DNA of 64,000 nucleotides from G963674665 sp963674665. Its GTDB lineage: Bacteria; Desulfobacterota; Desulfovibrionia; Desulfovibrionales; Desulfovibrionaceae. Each line of letters begins with the position of its first letter. Position 1 is the first letter of the stretch. Below the pieces are notes generated by a model. The model did not search any database, was not told the origin of the DNA, and saw only the letters and a program-made list of their open reading frames with translations. Of this stretch, positions 24,313 to 32,828 are shown one piece after another. Location: positions 1,178,001-1,242,000 of the forward strand of contig CAXXPL010000009.1 in the NCBI GenBank assembly GCA_963674665.2, written 5' to 3'. Made by a program: the position numbers and the translations under genes.

Positions 24313-24576
24313 TTACAGGGTGGACTTTTTGCGCACCTGGCTGGAGTGCGTCGCGGTGTAGAACAGAAGGGCCATCTGCCGGGCGCGTTTGATCTCGTTG
24401 GTCAAGCAGCGCTGATGCTTCGCGCAGGTGCCGGTGATGCGGCGGGCGATGATCTTGCCGCGATCGGTGATGAACTCGGACAGCACTTCGGGGTGCTTGT
24501 AGTTCAGGGGCAGATCCTTGTTGGCGCAGAAACGGCAGAACTTGCGTTTGGGCGTGAATTTTTTCTTGAAAGCCAT
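24313..24576 (-). CDS. rpsR: Ribosomal protein S18
   Basis: An 87-residue basic protein: KRKFCRFCANKDLPLNYKHPEVL, then IARRITGTCAKHQRCLTNEIKRARQMALL (in parts), which is the S18 core. The three Cys near the N-terminus plus GTCAKHQRC indicate the zinc-binding-type S18 form. The final residues after LLFYTATH are longer than usual. It sits two bases from rpsF and just ahead of rplI. Confidence 0.95.
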   Translation of the reverse strand: MAFKKKFTPKRKFCRFCANKDLPLNYKHPEVLSEFITDRGKIIARRITGTCAKHQRCLTNEIKRARQMALLFYTATHSSQVRKKSTL

Positions 24577-24578
24577 GG

Positions 24579-24890
24579 TTATGCAGCCTCCTCGACCTCG
24601 AACTTGTCGGCCAGCTTAACGGTTACGAACTTGAAAATGCCTTCGGTGATGCGGATGTTGCGCTCCAGCTCCTGGACGGCGGAAGCATCGAGGCCGAACT
24701 CCAGCCGCATGTAGTAGCCGCGCATCATTTTGCGGACCGGGTAGGCCAGGTCACGCATTCCCCAATCATCCTTGAGCATAAGCTGGCCGCCTTCGCGTTC
24801 GATGATCCCGACAACGTTGTCGATGATCGTCGTGCGCTCTTCGGTGGTGAGCTCAGGAGAAAGCAACAAAAGAGTCTCGTATTTACGCAT
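24579..24890 (-). CDS. rpsF: Ribosomal protein S6
   Basis: A 103-residue protein beginning MRKYETLLLLSPELTTEE, with DWGMRDLAYPVRKMMRGYY and the later SEGIFKFVTVKL-like region, all typical for S6, which pairs with S18 on the 30S platform. GAGGAGG stands ahead of ATG 24890, which is why the longer frame from 24926 is not used. It is the first gene of the operon, about 80 bases downstream of a consensus-quality promoter. Confidence 0.95.
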   Translation of the reverse strand: MRKYETLLLLSPELTTEERTTIIDNVVGIIEREGGQLMLKDDWGMRDLAYPVRKMMRGYYMRLEFGLDASAVQELERNIRITEGIFKFVTVKLADKFEVEEAA

Positions 24891-24970
24891 GTAATCCTCC
24901 TCGCGGTCGTTTTTGGCCCTTGCCAATGCCCACAGGGTGTGAACAGAGGAAGAGCAAGGCGGAACTGCGT

Positions 24971-24999
24971 TTATTAGGGCAAGGGACGGAGGTTGTCAA
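24971..24999 (-). promoter_or_regulatory. Sigma-70 promoter of the rpsF operon
   Basis: On the minus strand TTGACA (24999-24994), a 17-base spacer and TAATAA (24976-24971), located about 80 bases before rpsF. It is the best promoter match in the window. The -35 box lies in the loop of the hairpin at 24984-25010. Confidence 0.8.
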
Positions 25000-25017
25000 C
25001 ACCTCCGTCCTTTTTTT
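24984..25017 (+). terminator. Intrinsic terminator overlapping the rpsF promoter
   Basis: GGACGGAGGT, a seven-base loop and ACCTCCGTCC form a perfect 10-bp stem followed by seven T on the plus strand. It lies between the CBS-ACT gene and rpsF, both on the minus strand; in that orientation it lacks a T run after the stem. Confidence 0.75.
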
Positions 25018-25026
25018 GAAAAGGGC

Positions 25027-25695
25027 TTATTCATCCAAGGGATGCACGGAATCCCTGGCCCAGAAGGTCAGTTGGTACTTGCCCTTCATCTCCGTGATCA
25101 GGGAATCCTCCTTGGAGCGGTCCATGGGCTTCAGGCGGATGTAAACGTTGCGCCCCCCCTCGTCATAGGAGGTGAGGATGCTTACCACCCGAGCCTCGTG
25201 GGTACGGAAATCGTCGATAATGGTCTTGAGGGTGCCGGGGACGTCGGGAAGGCGGAAAGCCAGCTGCACGCCGCCATGCTTCACCCCGGTGATGGCGATG
25301 AGCACTTGGAACACGTCCATGTCCGAGATCACGCCCACGACCTTGTCGTCCTTGTCCACCACGGGCAGGCCGCCGATGCGCTTCTCCGTCATCAACAGGG
25401 CCGCACGCTCCACGGTGTCGTGGGCCAGAACGCTGAAGGGGTTCTTGGTCATGATGCTCTTTATCTTCAACTCGGAGAGCAGGTAGTAGAGCTCATGCAC
25501 CTCTAGTGTCGTGGCCTGGGAGGGTGATGCGGCCTTGATGTCACGGTCCGAGACGATGCCCACGAGCTTGCCGGCTTCGTTCACCACCGGAAGCCGCCGC
25601 ACCTGGTTCTCCTTCATCAGCTTCGTGGCCTGCATCAACGAGGTCTCGGGGGTAACCGTGATGGGGTCCTTGGTCATCCATTCGCTTACGAGCAT
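25027..25695 (-). CDS. CBS-pair and ACT domain protein
   Basis: A 222-residue cytosolic protein. Two CBS motifs occupy about residues 1-60 and 75-135: MLVSEWMTKDPITVTPETSL ... NQVRRLPVVNEAGKLVGIVSDRDI and IMTKNPFSVLAHDTVERAA ... IGGLPVVDKDDKVVGVISDMD (in parts). An ACT-like domain follows at about 145-205 (VQLAFRLPDVPGTLKTIIDDF). CBS pairs bind adenine nucleotides and ACT domains bind amino acids, so this is probably a regulator or sensor; the partner is unknown. AAGGAGG precedes ATG 25695; the longer upstream frame is unlikely. The family is sometimes annotated as acetoin utilisation AcuB-like. Confidence 0.85.
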   Translation of the reverse strand: MLVSEWMTKDPITVTPETSLMQATKLMKENQVRRLPVVNEAGKLVGIVSDRDIKAASPSQATTLEVHELYYLLSELKIKSIMTKNPFSVLAHDTVERAALLMTEKRIGGLPVVDKDDKVVGVISDMDVFQVLIAITGVKHGGVQLAFRLPDVPGTLKTIIDDFRTHEARVVSILTSYDEGGRNVYIRLKPMDRSKEDSLITEMKGKYQLTFWARDSVHPLDE

Positions 25696-26036
25696 GATTG
25701 CCTCCTTGTGGTCCTTTGGTGTGGACGTCGGCGCGGTGAAAAGTGACCCGCCGCGCACGGGACGAATGCGACCGGGCTGGGCGGCTGTTCCCCGCTGTCA
25801 GCCGATCTCATGCAACTCATACTATCACGGGCGTGCTGCTTCATAATTTTCATGTCCATAAAAAATGTGCCACTCATCGCGGCACTTGTCCAGAGTTCTC
25901 CCGGCTCCATGGCGCTTAATTGACATGGCCCTGTTCCTGCGGCACTTCTCTGGAAATAGCGACGCTTCACTCTAAAGATAACACTCGAATATCTAAACGC
26001 AATACCGGAATTGCCCAAAGGGAGAGGGAAACAAAC
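25696..26036. other. Divergent intergenic region before larC
   Basis: About 340 bases between the CBS-ACT gene and larC, transcribed apart. No gene is supported. TAGTAT on the minus strand near 25820 and TTGACA at 25920-25925 on the plus strand are possible promoter parts, but neither has a good partner box. Confidence 0.3.
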
Positions 26037-27203
26037 ATGCCTGAATACCATCTGCATCTGGAATGCGACCGCGGCATGGCCGGGGACATGCTCCTGGCCG
26101 GTCTGGCCGGACTCGGGCTGGACCTGAAACCCTTGGTGGAGATTCTCGGCGCCGACATCGTCGTCGATATCCAGGCCCTGCCCGAGGCAAGGCGGGGTAT
26201 CGCCGGATACAGGCTCCACCTGAAGCTCGCGCCGTCGCCGGATCATCGCCATCTCCCCACGATCCTCTCCCTGCTCGAGGGATGCGGCCTTAGCCGGAGC
26301 GTCCGCCAGAAGGCCGAGGCCGCGTTCCAGCGTCTAGCCGAGGTGGAGGCGCGGGTGCACAACACCACCGTGGACAAGGTGCATTTTCACGAGGTGGGCG
26401 CGGCCGACACCATAGTGGACCTGTGCGGCGCCTTCTGGGGACTCGAGCAACTTGGCATCAGGAGCGTGAGCTGCGCGCCTCTGCCCTGGTTCAGGGGGCG
26501 GGTGATTTGCGCCCATGGCGAATTGCCCCTCCCGGCCCCGGCCACCACGCTGCTGCTCCAGGGCAAGCCGGTGTATCCCACGGAATTCGAGCAGGAGTTG
26601 ATCACCCCCACCGGTGCCTTGATCCTGGACCAGACAGTGAACGAGTTCACCGCCACTCCGGAGATCAAGGGATGCCTGGCGAACAGTGCGCTGGCCTACG
26701 GCTCGCAGGAGGTCGGTGGAGGGGTGCGGTTGCTGCTTTTCGAGCTGGAGGAAAACGCACCCAAACTCCCGCTTGAGCATGTCTGGGTGCTGGAGACCAA
26801 TGTCGACCATATCAGCGGCGAGGATGTGGGCTATGCCTTCGAGTCGCTGTTCGACGCCGGAGCCCTGGATGTGATGTACATTCCCGGGGTGGGGAAGAAG
26901 AACCGCCCCGCCGGTCTGCTGCGGGTGATCTGCAACGATGTGCGGCTGAACCATGTGCAGGACGCCCTGTTCAGATCCACCATGACCCTTGGAATGCGGC
27001 GGCAACGCATGGAGCGTGTGGCCCTGTCCCGGCGCCCCGTGGAGCTGGATACTTCCCTGGGGCCTGTGCAGGCCAAGGAGGCCACCTATGGGGAGGAGCG
27101 CTGGACGGCCCCGGAGTTCGAGGCCTTGAAGTTGCTGGCCAAGCGCACAGGCAAGAGCGTCACGGCACTTAGAAGGGAGCTGTCCTTTTCCAAAAAGGAT
27201 TGA
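26037..27203 (+). CDS. larC: LarC: nickel insertion protein for the NPN cofactor
   Basis: A 388-residue protein matching LarC, the CTP-dependent cyclometallase that inserts nickel into pyridinium-3,5-bisthiocarboxylate mononucleotide to make the cofactor of lactate racemase and relatives. HLECDRGMAGDMLLAGLAGLG is the N-terminal signature (usually D-x-x-x-G-x-S-G-D-M; here the Ser is Ala); DKVHFHEVGAADTIVDLCG and ELITPTGALIL are conserved, and the C-terminal half holds LETNVDHISGEDVGYAFE and GMRRQRMERVALSR. It is a single ORF, unlike the frameshifted larC1/larC2 of Lactobacillus. larA, larB and larE are not in the window. GAGAGGGAAA lies upstream of ATG 26037. Confidence 0.9.
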   Translation: MPEYHLHLECDRGMAGDMLLAGLAGLGLDLKPLVEILGADIVVDIQALPEARRGIAGYRLHLKLAPSPDHRHLPTILSLLEGCGLSRSVRQKAEAAFQRLAEVEARVHNTTVDKVHFHEVGAADTIVDLCGAFWGLEQLGIRSVSCAPLPWFRGRVICAHGELPLPAPATTLLLQGKPVYPTEFEQELITPTGALILDQTVNEFTATPEIKGCLANSALAYGSQEVGGGVRLLLFELEENAPKLPLEHVWVLETNVDHISGEDVGYAFESLFDAGALDVMYIPGVGKKNRPAGLLRVICNDVRLNHVQDALFRSTMTLGMRRQRMERVALSRRPVELDTSLGPVQAKEATYGEERWTAPEFEALKLLAKRTGKSVTALRRELSFSKKD

Positions 27204-27230
27204 GGGCCCTATACATTCCAGCAGTATTGC

Positions 27231-27280
27231 GCGGGAAACCCTTATGCAACCCTGGCGACTTCACTAGAAGGGTTTCCCGC
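27231..27280 (+). terminator. Palindromic terminator after larC
   Basis: GCGGGAAACCCTT (27231-27243) and AAGGGTTTCCCGC (27268-27280) form a perfect 13-bp stem around a 24-base loop, 28 bases past the larC stop. Confidence 0.7.
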
Positions 27281-27732
27281 CTCCCCCCCCCGGCCTATGA
27301 ATGATTTCAGCGCGATGGTGTGTTGAAATGCTCATCCCCGGATCATCCGGCCGAATAACAGCACCCACTCGCCAATCATTTGTAATCCTGATCCTGGATC
27401 GTTTTTGTATCACGGTAGAAGCGAATTCATACGTACAATATTGTATGTATATTGCTTGCCATGAAGTAGTCGGAAATGAGTGCGCGGCAATGCCTTCATG
27501 AAAGAATGGGATAATAGTCTTTCTTAATATATTGGTATAATTTGGTAAAGATTATTTCTGGAAAAAGCGGCAGGGGTATTTCTTGAAATAATGAAATAGT
27601 GTATGTCTAAGTATCCGTATAAATGTTGAGATGTAAAATATCTGAATTGTTTATTTGATTGAATATGCTCCTACGATTGGGAACAGGATCCTCTGAGTAT
27701 GGGAACAACAATTCACAGCAACGAGGGGAGAT
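27281..27732. other. AT-rich leader upstream of the chemoreceptor
   Basis: About 450 bases, strongly AT-rich from 27420 to 27680, with no supported ORF. It likely contains the chemoreceptor promoter; no flagellar sigma-28 consensus was recognised. Confidence 0.35.
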
Positions 27733-29271
27733 ATGGTGTTATCGACTCGCGACCTGACAGTGATGCTGATGGCCGCCGTGACGGCGGCATTCGTGGGAGG
27801 CGTGGCCGGGCATTTTCAGGCGGGCTGGCTGCCCCTGGCTCTGTTGACCGCCGTTGTGGCCGTTGTCAGCGCCTATGTGGCCAAAGTGCCGGTAAACGCG
27901 CTCTTGACGCGGATACATGGCATCATTTCCGAGGCAGCAGCGGGTTCGAACGCTCCTGACGGGGAACTGGAACCCTTGATCAAGGAGACGCTTCATGGCC
28001 TGCGGCGGAAGGTGGCCATGCTCGAAGCGTTGCGGGACGGCATCACCACGCCGTTTTTCATCGTGGATGGGAACAGCAAGCTCGTGATCCATATGAACAA
28101 GGCCATGGCCCAACTCACCGGAAACACCCCCAAGGAGGCCTTGAACAAGATGAAGGGCTTTCAACTGCTCAACTACCCGGACATGGCCTCCTGCGAGGTC
28201 TGCCGCCCGGTTAGTTCCATAGTCATTCCGCAGAAAACCTCATGGACCGGCGAGGTGGTCCTGAGAAGCAAGGCCGGGAATGAGCTCACCGTGCTCGTCC
28301 ACGCCTTCCCCATCCTGGGCGATGACGGCGAGGTGGCCCAGGTGCCGATCCTTCTCAACGACATCAGTGAGATCCGCTGCGGCGAAAGGCAGATCAACGA
28401 GAACTACCAGACCATCCTGCGCACCACCGACGCCATGGCCGGCAATGTGGACCGGCTCGGCGACGCCACCCATAGCCTCACCGACGCGGTGGAGCAGGCA
28501 CGTCACGGGGCGCGGCGCCAGCAACAGTCCCTGGACGATGCCAGCGACTCCATGCGCAACCTGGACGAGGCGGTCAACGAGGTGGCGGGCATAGCGGAGA
28601 ACGCCTCTGAGAACGCCCAGAGCGCCAAGGATTTCGCCGACTCGGGCCAGCGCATCGTGGACCAGGTGGTGGAAGCCATAGACCTGGTGCACAGCCGCTC
28701 CAATTCAGTCCGGGACAAACTCCTTTCCCTGGACAAGCAGGCGGATGACATCGGCCAGGTCATGAACGTGATCTCGGACATCGCGGACCAGACCAACCTC
28801 CTGGCGCTGAACGCGGCCATCGAGGCTGCCCGCGCCGGAGAGGCGGGCAGAGGGTTCGCCGTGGTTGCGGACGAGGTGCGCAAGCTTGCGGAAAAGACCA
28901 TGCAGGCGACACGGCAGGTTGGCGACGTGGTCAGCTCCATCCAGGCAGGCTCCAGAACCAATGTGGAAGAGATGGACAGGGCCGTGGAGGCGGTCACCCG
29001 GACCACCGACCTGGCTGACAAGGCCGGGGACGCCCTGCAAAAGATCGTGGATATCGTGGACACCACCAGTGATCAGGTGCGCCTCATCGCGGGCTCCTCC
29101 AGAACCCAGGCCGAATCCTCGGACCGGGTGCGGCAAAACATGGAGGAAATCGCAAGCATCTCGCATCAAACCCACGAAGGCATGGAGCTGTCCCAAAGTC
29201 TGGCCACGGACATCGAAACCCTGTCCAGGGAGCAGCTCGACCTGATCCATGAAATGCGCCGCAAGAAGTAG
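27733..29271 (+). CDS. Methyl-accepting chemotaxis protein with PAS domain
   Basis: A 512-residue receptor. Two adjacent hydrophobic segments (MLMAAVTAAFVGGVAG and ALLTAVVAVVSAYVA, residues ~9-50) form a hairpin anchor with almost no periplasmic loop. A PAS domain at about 95-215 (ITTPFFIVDGNSKLVIHMNK ... ILLNDISEIR) is therefore cytoplasmic and probably senses an internal signal. It contains CEVC within a Pro-rich turn, which could bind a metal or act as a redox pair. The C-terminal MCP signalling domain has the hairpin tip DQTNLLALNAAIEAARAGEAGRGFAVVADEVR (seen in parts). The start has GAGGGGAG upstream. No cheA or cheW is nearby. Confidence 0.92.
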   Translation: MVLSTRDLTVMLMAAVTAAFVGGVAGHFQAGWLPLALLTAVVAVVSAYVAKVPVNALLTRIHGIISEAAAGSNAPDGELEPLIKETLHGLRRKVAMLEALRDGITTPFFIVDGNSKLVIHMNKAMAQLTGNTPKEALNKMKGFQLLNYPDMASCEVCRPVSSIVIPQKTSWTGEVVLRSKAGNELTVLVHAFPILGDDGEVAQVPILLNDISEIRCGERQINENYQTILRTTDAMAGNVDRLGDATHSLTDAVEQARHGARRQQQSLDDASDSMRNLDEAVNEVAGIAENASENAQSAKDFADSGQRIVDQVVEAIDLVHSRSNSVRDKLLSLDKQADDIGQVMNVISDIADQTNLLALNAAIEAARAGEAGRGFAVVADEVRKLAEKTMQATRQVGDVVSSIQAGSRTNVEEMDRAVEAVTRTTDLADKAGDALQKIVDIVDTTSDQVRLIAGSSRTQAESSDRVRQNMEEIASISHQTHEGMELSQSLATDIETLSREQLDLIHEMRRKK

Positions 29272-29297
29272 GAAGGAGTTGAGGGGAATAGATTTTC

Positions 29298-29330
29298 GGG
29301 GGTACTACTTTCTGAAGAAAGTTTTCTCCC
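29298..29330. terminator. Imperfect palindrome between convergent genes
   Basis: GGGGGTACTACTTTC and GAAAGTTTTCTCCC pair imperfectly around TGAA; ACTTTC/GAAAGT is perfect. It lies between the chemoreceptor (plus) and the U32 gene (minus) and could serve both. Confidence 0.5.
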
Positions 29331-29357
29331 TCGTAAAACAGAACAACTCTTTTCGCC

Positions 29358-30611
29358 TCATCCCGCGCTGCGGAGGAACCAGCCGGGCTGGGCCGGGATT
29401 TCCGAGTCGCTCTTGAGAAAGACCTCCAGCCCCGGGTTTGCCCGGGTCAGTGGTGTTCCCCCCTCGTCTTCGAAGCAGTAGCTGCCTGCGGCAAGTCCGG
29501 GGCGCCACATGCCGGGCGCCACGATCTCCACGTCCAAGGTGTTTTCCCACGGAGAGCGCACGGCAACACGCAGCCGTCCCTGTTGTATCCGGGACAGGAT
29601 CTTGGCCAGGATGGGGCGCTTGAGCTCCGGGGAGTCCTGCCAGATGCGGCGCCGCCCCTTGGGGAGAAACATGCCGCTACTCATGGGGCGGGTGACGAAG
29701 CGCCGTAGCTCGTCCATCCACTGGCTTGGGGAGAAATGGCCATGGGCAAGGGCGTCCAGAGCGGTGCGGTAGACTTCCGTGACCTGGGCCACGTAACTCT
29801 CGCTCCGGGTACGCCCCTCGATCTTGATGGCGCTGAGGCCGTTGCGCCAGAACCAGGGTAAATAGGGCAGCAGGCAGAGGTCGTCCGCGGCCAGCAGGCT
29901 GGAGTATTCACCTTCCTCCCAGAGCTCCCACAGGGGGGTACCGGGGCGGGTGCGCTCCTCCAGGGCCAGGGCCAGGGGGCGGTATTCATAACGGCAGGGG
30001 TGGGTACACTCACCTTGATTGGCCGGGCGGTTGTTGATGTAGGAGGCCAACAGGCAGCGGCCCGAGAGGGCCATGCACTGGGCGCCGTGAACGAAGATCT
30101 CGAGTTCCGGCCCACCAAGGGCCTTGGCCTGCCGCACGAGCAGGCGCAGGGATTGGATGTTCAGCTCCCGGGCCAGGTTCACGCGGGTGACTCCCTGTTC
30201 CTTCCAGAAGGCCAGGGACTCACTGTTCATGGTGTTGGCCTGGGTGCTCAGATGTATGGGGAGCCAGGGGGCGATGTGCCGGGCCATGCGCAGCACGCCC
30301 GGATCCGCGATGATAAGGGCATGGGGGCCGCGCTCCGGGGGGATCTCGGCCACGCGTTGCAGGGCCTGGCGCATGGCGGGCAGGGTCTGATCCGTGGGAA
30401 AGGCGTTGCAGCAGAGGTAGGCGCGCTTGCCCGCGCCCCGGACATGAACAAAGGCCCGCTCCAGCTCTTTCCATTCAAAGCCGCTGCCCTTGGCCCGCAG
30501 GTTGGGCGCGGGGCCACCGAAATACACTGCGTCCGCCCCATATCGGAGGGCGGTGCGAAGCTTTTCCGGGTTTCCGGCAGGGGCCAGCAGTTCGGGTAAC
30601 CGAGCGTTCAC
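29358..30611 (-). CDS. U32 family peptidase-like protein (TrhP/RlhA/UbiU type)
   Basis: A 417-residue protein: ELLAPAGNPEKLRTALRYGADAVYFGG at the start and the U32 signature EIFVHGAQCMALSGRCLLASYI with further Cys in GECTHPCRYEY. Family members with this four-Cys arrangement bind an iron-sulfur cluster and take part in RNA or ubiquinone hydroxylation in E. coli, using prephenate as oxygen source; true peptidase activity is doubtful. The middle is followed by an atypical C-terminal half of about 130 residues. The GTG start overlaps the PHP gene stop (GTGA), so the two are translationally coupled. Confidence 0.85.
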   Translation of the reverse strand: MNARLPELLAPAGNPEKLRTALRYGADAVYFGGPAPNLRAKGSGFEWKELERAFVHVRGAGKRAYLCCNAFPTDQTLPAMRQALQRVAEIPPERGPHALIIADPGVLRMARHIAPWLPIHLSTQANTMNSESLAFWKEQGVTRVNLARELNIQSLRLLVRQAKALGGPELEIFVHGAQCMALSGRCLLASYINNRPANQGECTHPCRYEYRPLALALEERTRPGTPLWELWEEGEYSSLLAADDLCLLPYLPWFWRNGLSAIKIEGRTRSESYVAQVTEVYRTALDALAHGHFSPSQWMDELRRFVTRPMSSGMFLPKGRRRIWQDSPELKRPILAKILSRIQQGRLRVAVRSPWENTLDVEIVAPGMWRPGLAAGSYCFEDEGGTPLTRANPGLEVFLKSDSEIPAQPGWFLRSAG

Positions 30612-31489
30612 ATCAATCCCTGGCGTTTGCGAAGTTCCTTGAGTTTGTCCAGCACCTCCAGGGGAACGAACATGTTGCCCCTGCCAGTACCAAGCTTGAT
30701 GTCCGGTTTGGCGTCGCCGTGGAAATCCGACCCCCCGCTCACGGCCAGGTCGAAACGCTCGGCGATCTTGAGCAGGGTCTTGATCTGCGAGGGGGAGTGG
30801 TCGTTGTAATAGACCTCGATGCCGTCCATTCCCAGTTCCTTGAGGCGGATGATCTCCTCCATGAGCTGGTCCTTGCCCAGGCCGAACTGGAAGGGGTGGG
30901 CCATGATCACGATGGCGCCCTCGGCCTTGAGCAGGCCCACGGCGTCGGCCGCGGAGAGTATCTTTTTGGGGGCGTAAGCCTTGCCCCTGGCTCCGAGGTA
31001 GCGGTTGAAGGCGTCCTTTACGGAGTTCACGAGCCCTTTTTCCAGCAGTATCCCGGCGATGTGAGGCCGCCCCACCGATCCCTCGACCATGTCGTCCGAG
31101 CCGGAGCCGTTGGCAAAGGCCTTCACTTCCTCGTAGGTGATGTCCAGGCCGAGTTCGTTGAGCCTGCCGATGATGATGTGATTGCGGTTGTGGCGGTGCT
31201 CCCGAAGGTTGCTCAGCGCGGTGTTGAGCTTTTCCGGGTTTGGGGGGAGCCAGAGCCCCAGGATGTGCATCCTGGCGAGTTTGGAGCTGACGCTCAGTTC
31301 ACAGCCGGGCACCACCTCGAGTCCCAACCGCTCACCTTCCGCCATGGCCTGGGCCAGACCGGCGGCTGTATCGTGATCGGTGAGGGCGATGGCCTCGAGT
31401 CCGGCCTTCTTGGCGGCCTGGACAAGCTCAACAGGCGTGAGCGAGCCGTCCGAGGCCGTGGAGTGCGTATGCAGATCTATTCCGGGCAT
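30608..31489 (-). CDS. PHP-domain phosphoesterase (TrpH/RNase AM-like)
   Basis: A 293-residue protein of the PHP superfamily: DLHTHSTASDGSLTP is motif I, ALTDHDT motif II, CELSVSS and the His-rich HNRNHIIIGRLNE follow, IVIMAHPFQFG is motif III, and SGGSDFHGDAKP motif IV. These ligate a trinuclear metal site. E. coli YciV/TrpH relatives hydrolyse 3',5'-bisphosphonucleotides and trim the 5' ends of RNA. ATG 31489 with GGGAG upstream is preferred to 31513. The gene overlaps the U32 gene by four bases; both may act in RNA processing or modification, which is inference. Confidence 0.85.
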   Translation of the reverse strand: MPGIDLHTHSTASDGSLTPVELVQAAKKAGLEAIALTDHDTAAGLAQAMAEGERLGLEVVPGCELSVSSKLARMHILGLWLPPNPEKLNTALSNLREHRHNRNHIIIGRLNELGLDITYEEVKAFANGSGSDDMVEGSVGRPHIAGILLEKGLVNSVKDAFNRYLGARGKAYAPKKILSAADAVGLLKAEGAIVIMAHPFQFGLGKDQLMEEIIRLKELGMDGIEVYYNDHSPSQIKTLLKIAERFDLAVSGGSDFHGDAKPDIKLGTGRGNMFVPLEVLDKLKELRKRQGLM

Positions 31490-31827
31490 GCTGAATTGTC
31501 TCCCATTTTTCATACTTAGCTAGAGCGGGGGGCGTGCGCTGTCAACTCCGATTTCGGGCTGGCAACCGAACTTGTCGTCGTGGATACGGCTGGTTGCAGG
31601 GAAAAAGGCAGGAATGCTCCTGTCAGGGGCATTGAGGTATCCGGACTTGCTCATGCCCCCGCAACGGTGTAGGCAGCGTAACGGTTGCGGTGATATGGGA
31701 TTTATTGCATTGAAAGCAAGCCCATGCGCTGCTATTGTCATGAAAAAAGGGGGCGCTCGCCTGATTTCAGTCGCTGATGCGACGATGGTCGCGATATGCC
31801 GCCCGGATATGAACAAGGAGGTTTTTC
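31490..31827. other. Divergent intergenic region
   Basis: About 340 bases between the PHP gene (minus) and the Trm112-like gene (plus). Short ORFs are present on both strands but none has coding support. No promoter was clear. Confidence 0.3.
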
Positions 31828-32037
31828 ATGGCCTTGAACCAGGAACTGCTGGCCATTCTGGCCTGCCCCATGTGCAAGTCCGAGCTGGAGATGCAAGGGA
31901 ATGAAGAGGGGCTGGCCTGCTCCACCTGCAAGGTGGTGTACCCCATACGGGAGGAAATCCCGGTGATGCTCGCGGACGAGGCGGTCCCGCAGGAGTTGTG
32001 GGATCAGGGGCGACGCTCCATCAAAGAGACATCCTGA
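31828..32037 (+). CDS. Trm112-like small zinc-ribbon protein
   Basis: A 69-residue protein with two Cys pairs, CPMC and CSTC, 18 residues apart, and the typical YPIREEIPVML stretch of the Trm112/UPF0434 family. Eukaryotic Trm112 activates methyltransferases; bacterial members are of uncertain role, often next to lipid A or kdsB genes. Here no such neighbour exists. AAGGAGG lies ahead of the ATG. It is convergent with the TPR gene, which ends 14 bases after it. Confidence 0.88.
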   Translation: MALNQELLAILACPMCKSELEMQGNEEGLACSTCKVVYPIREEIPVMLADEAVPQELWDQGRRSIKETS

Positions 32038-32051
32038 CCATTCTTCCGGGA

Positions 32052-32828
32052 TCAGGCCGCGATGTTTTGCGTTTCGGCGGCTTCCGCGGCCGCCCCGGTC
32101 TTTTTGCCGATATGCTGGACCATTTTGCTTGCGGGCTCAAGGTCCGGCTCCAGCATCAGGGCTTGACGCATGGCTTCCAGGGATTGATCCAACTCCCCCA
32201 ATTCATAATGGATGCGCCCCTTGTTGTAATACAGGTGCGAATCCTGCTGGCTGCACTGCAGGGCCTTGTCGTACCATGCCAGGGCCTCGTGCAGCATGCC
32301 GCATTTTCGTAGACGAATGCCGAATTCGTTGAACATGTGCTTGTTTTCTTTGGTGAAAGGAAAATCAAGACTCATGAGTTTGGCAAAAATATCAGCAGCG
32401 GACTCGGTGTCGCCCATGCCCATGTATGTGATGCCCAGGCCGAAGATGGCGCGCAGGTTGTCCTGGTCCATCTCCAGTACCTTTTTATATTCGTCCCTGG
32501 CCTTGTCGTACCGTTCGGCCTCGCGGTGCTTGTCCGCCTTGTCCAGGGTCTTGTCCAATCCCGCCATTGCCGGCTGCACCCGGTTGTAGAATATCAGGGG
32601 TTCGGGCCGGAAGCGCTCGCAAAATTCGGTGTCGTCCAGGTATGTCTTCCGCCCCGCAGGGAGGAACTGGCCGTTGAGGGCCTGGATGAAGATGTTTCCC
32701 TGCTCCTGTTTCTCGGCATAGTAGTATACGCAGCGGTTGGTCTTCTTGCTTGTGGAGCCATCGCCCAGTTTGTTGGCGCTCTTGTCCGACACGACGACCT
32801 TGAATGCGGGTAGAGAGGATATATCCAT
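32052..32828 (-). CDS. TPR-repeat protein
   Basis: A 258-residue soluble protein. The first ~85 residues are not a repeat: they include a basic stretch (TSKKTNRCVYYYAEKQEQG) and FLPAGRKTYLDDTEFCERFRPEP, which looks like a small beta domain. From residue ~95 four TPR motifs follow: YDKARDEYKKVLEMDQDN, GDTESAADIFAKLMSLD, GMLHEALAWYDKALQCSQQD and GELDQSLEAMRQALMLEPD. It probably acts as a protein scaffold; partners are unknown. It is related in layout to the second TPR protein at 39649-40446. AGGAG lies ahead of the ATG. Confidence 0.8.
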   Translation of the reverse strand: MDISSLPAFKVVVSDKSANKLGDGSTSKKTNRCVYYYAEKQEQGNIFIQALNGQFLPAGRKTYLDDTEFCERFRPEPLIFYNRVQPAMAGLDKTLDKADKHREAERYDKARDEYKKVLEMDQDNLRAIFGLGITYMGMGDTESAADIFAKLMSLDFPFTKENKHMFNEFGIRLRKCGMLHEALAWYDKALQCSQQDSHLYYNKGRIHYELGELDQSLEAMRQALMLEPDLEPASKMVQHIGKKTGAAAEAAETQNIAA

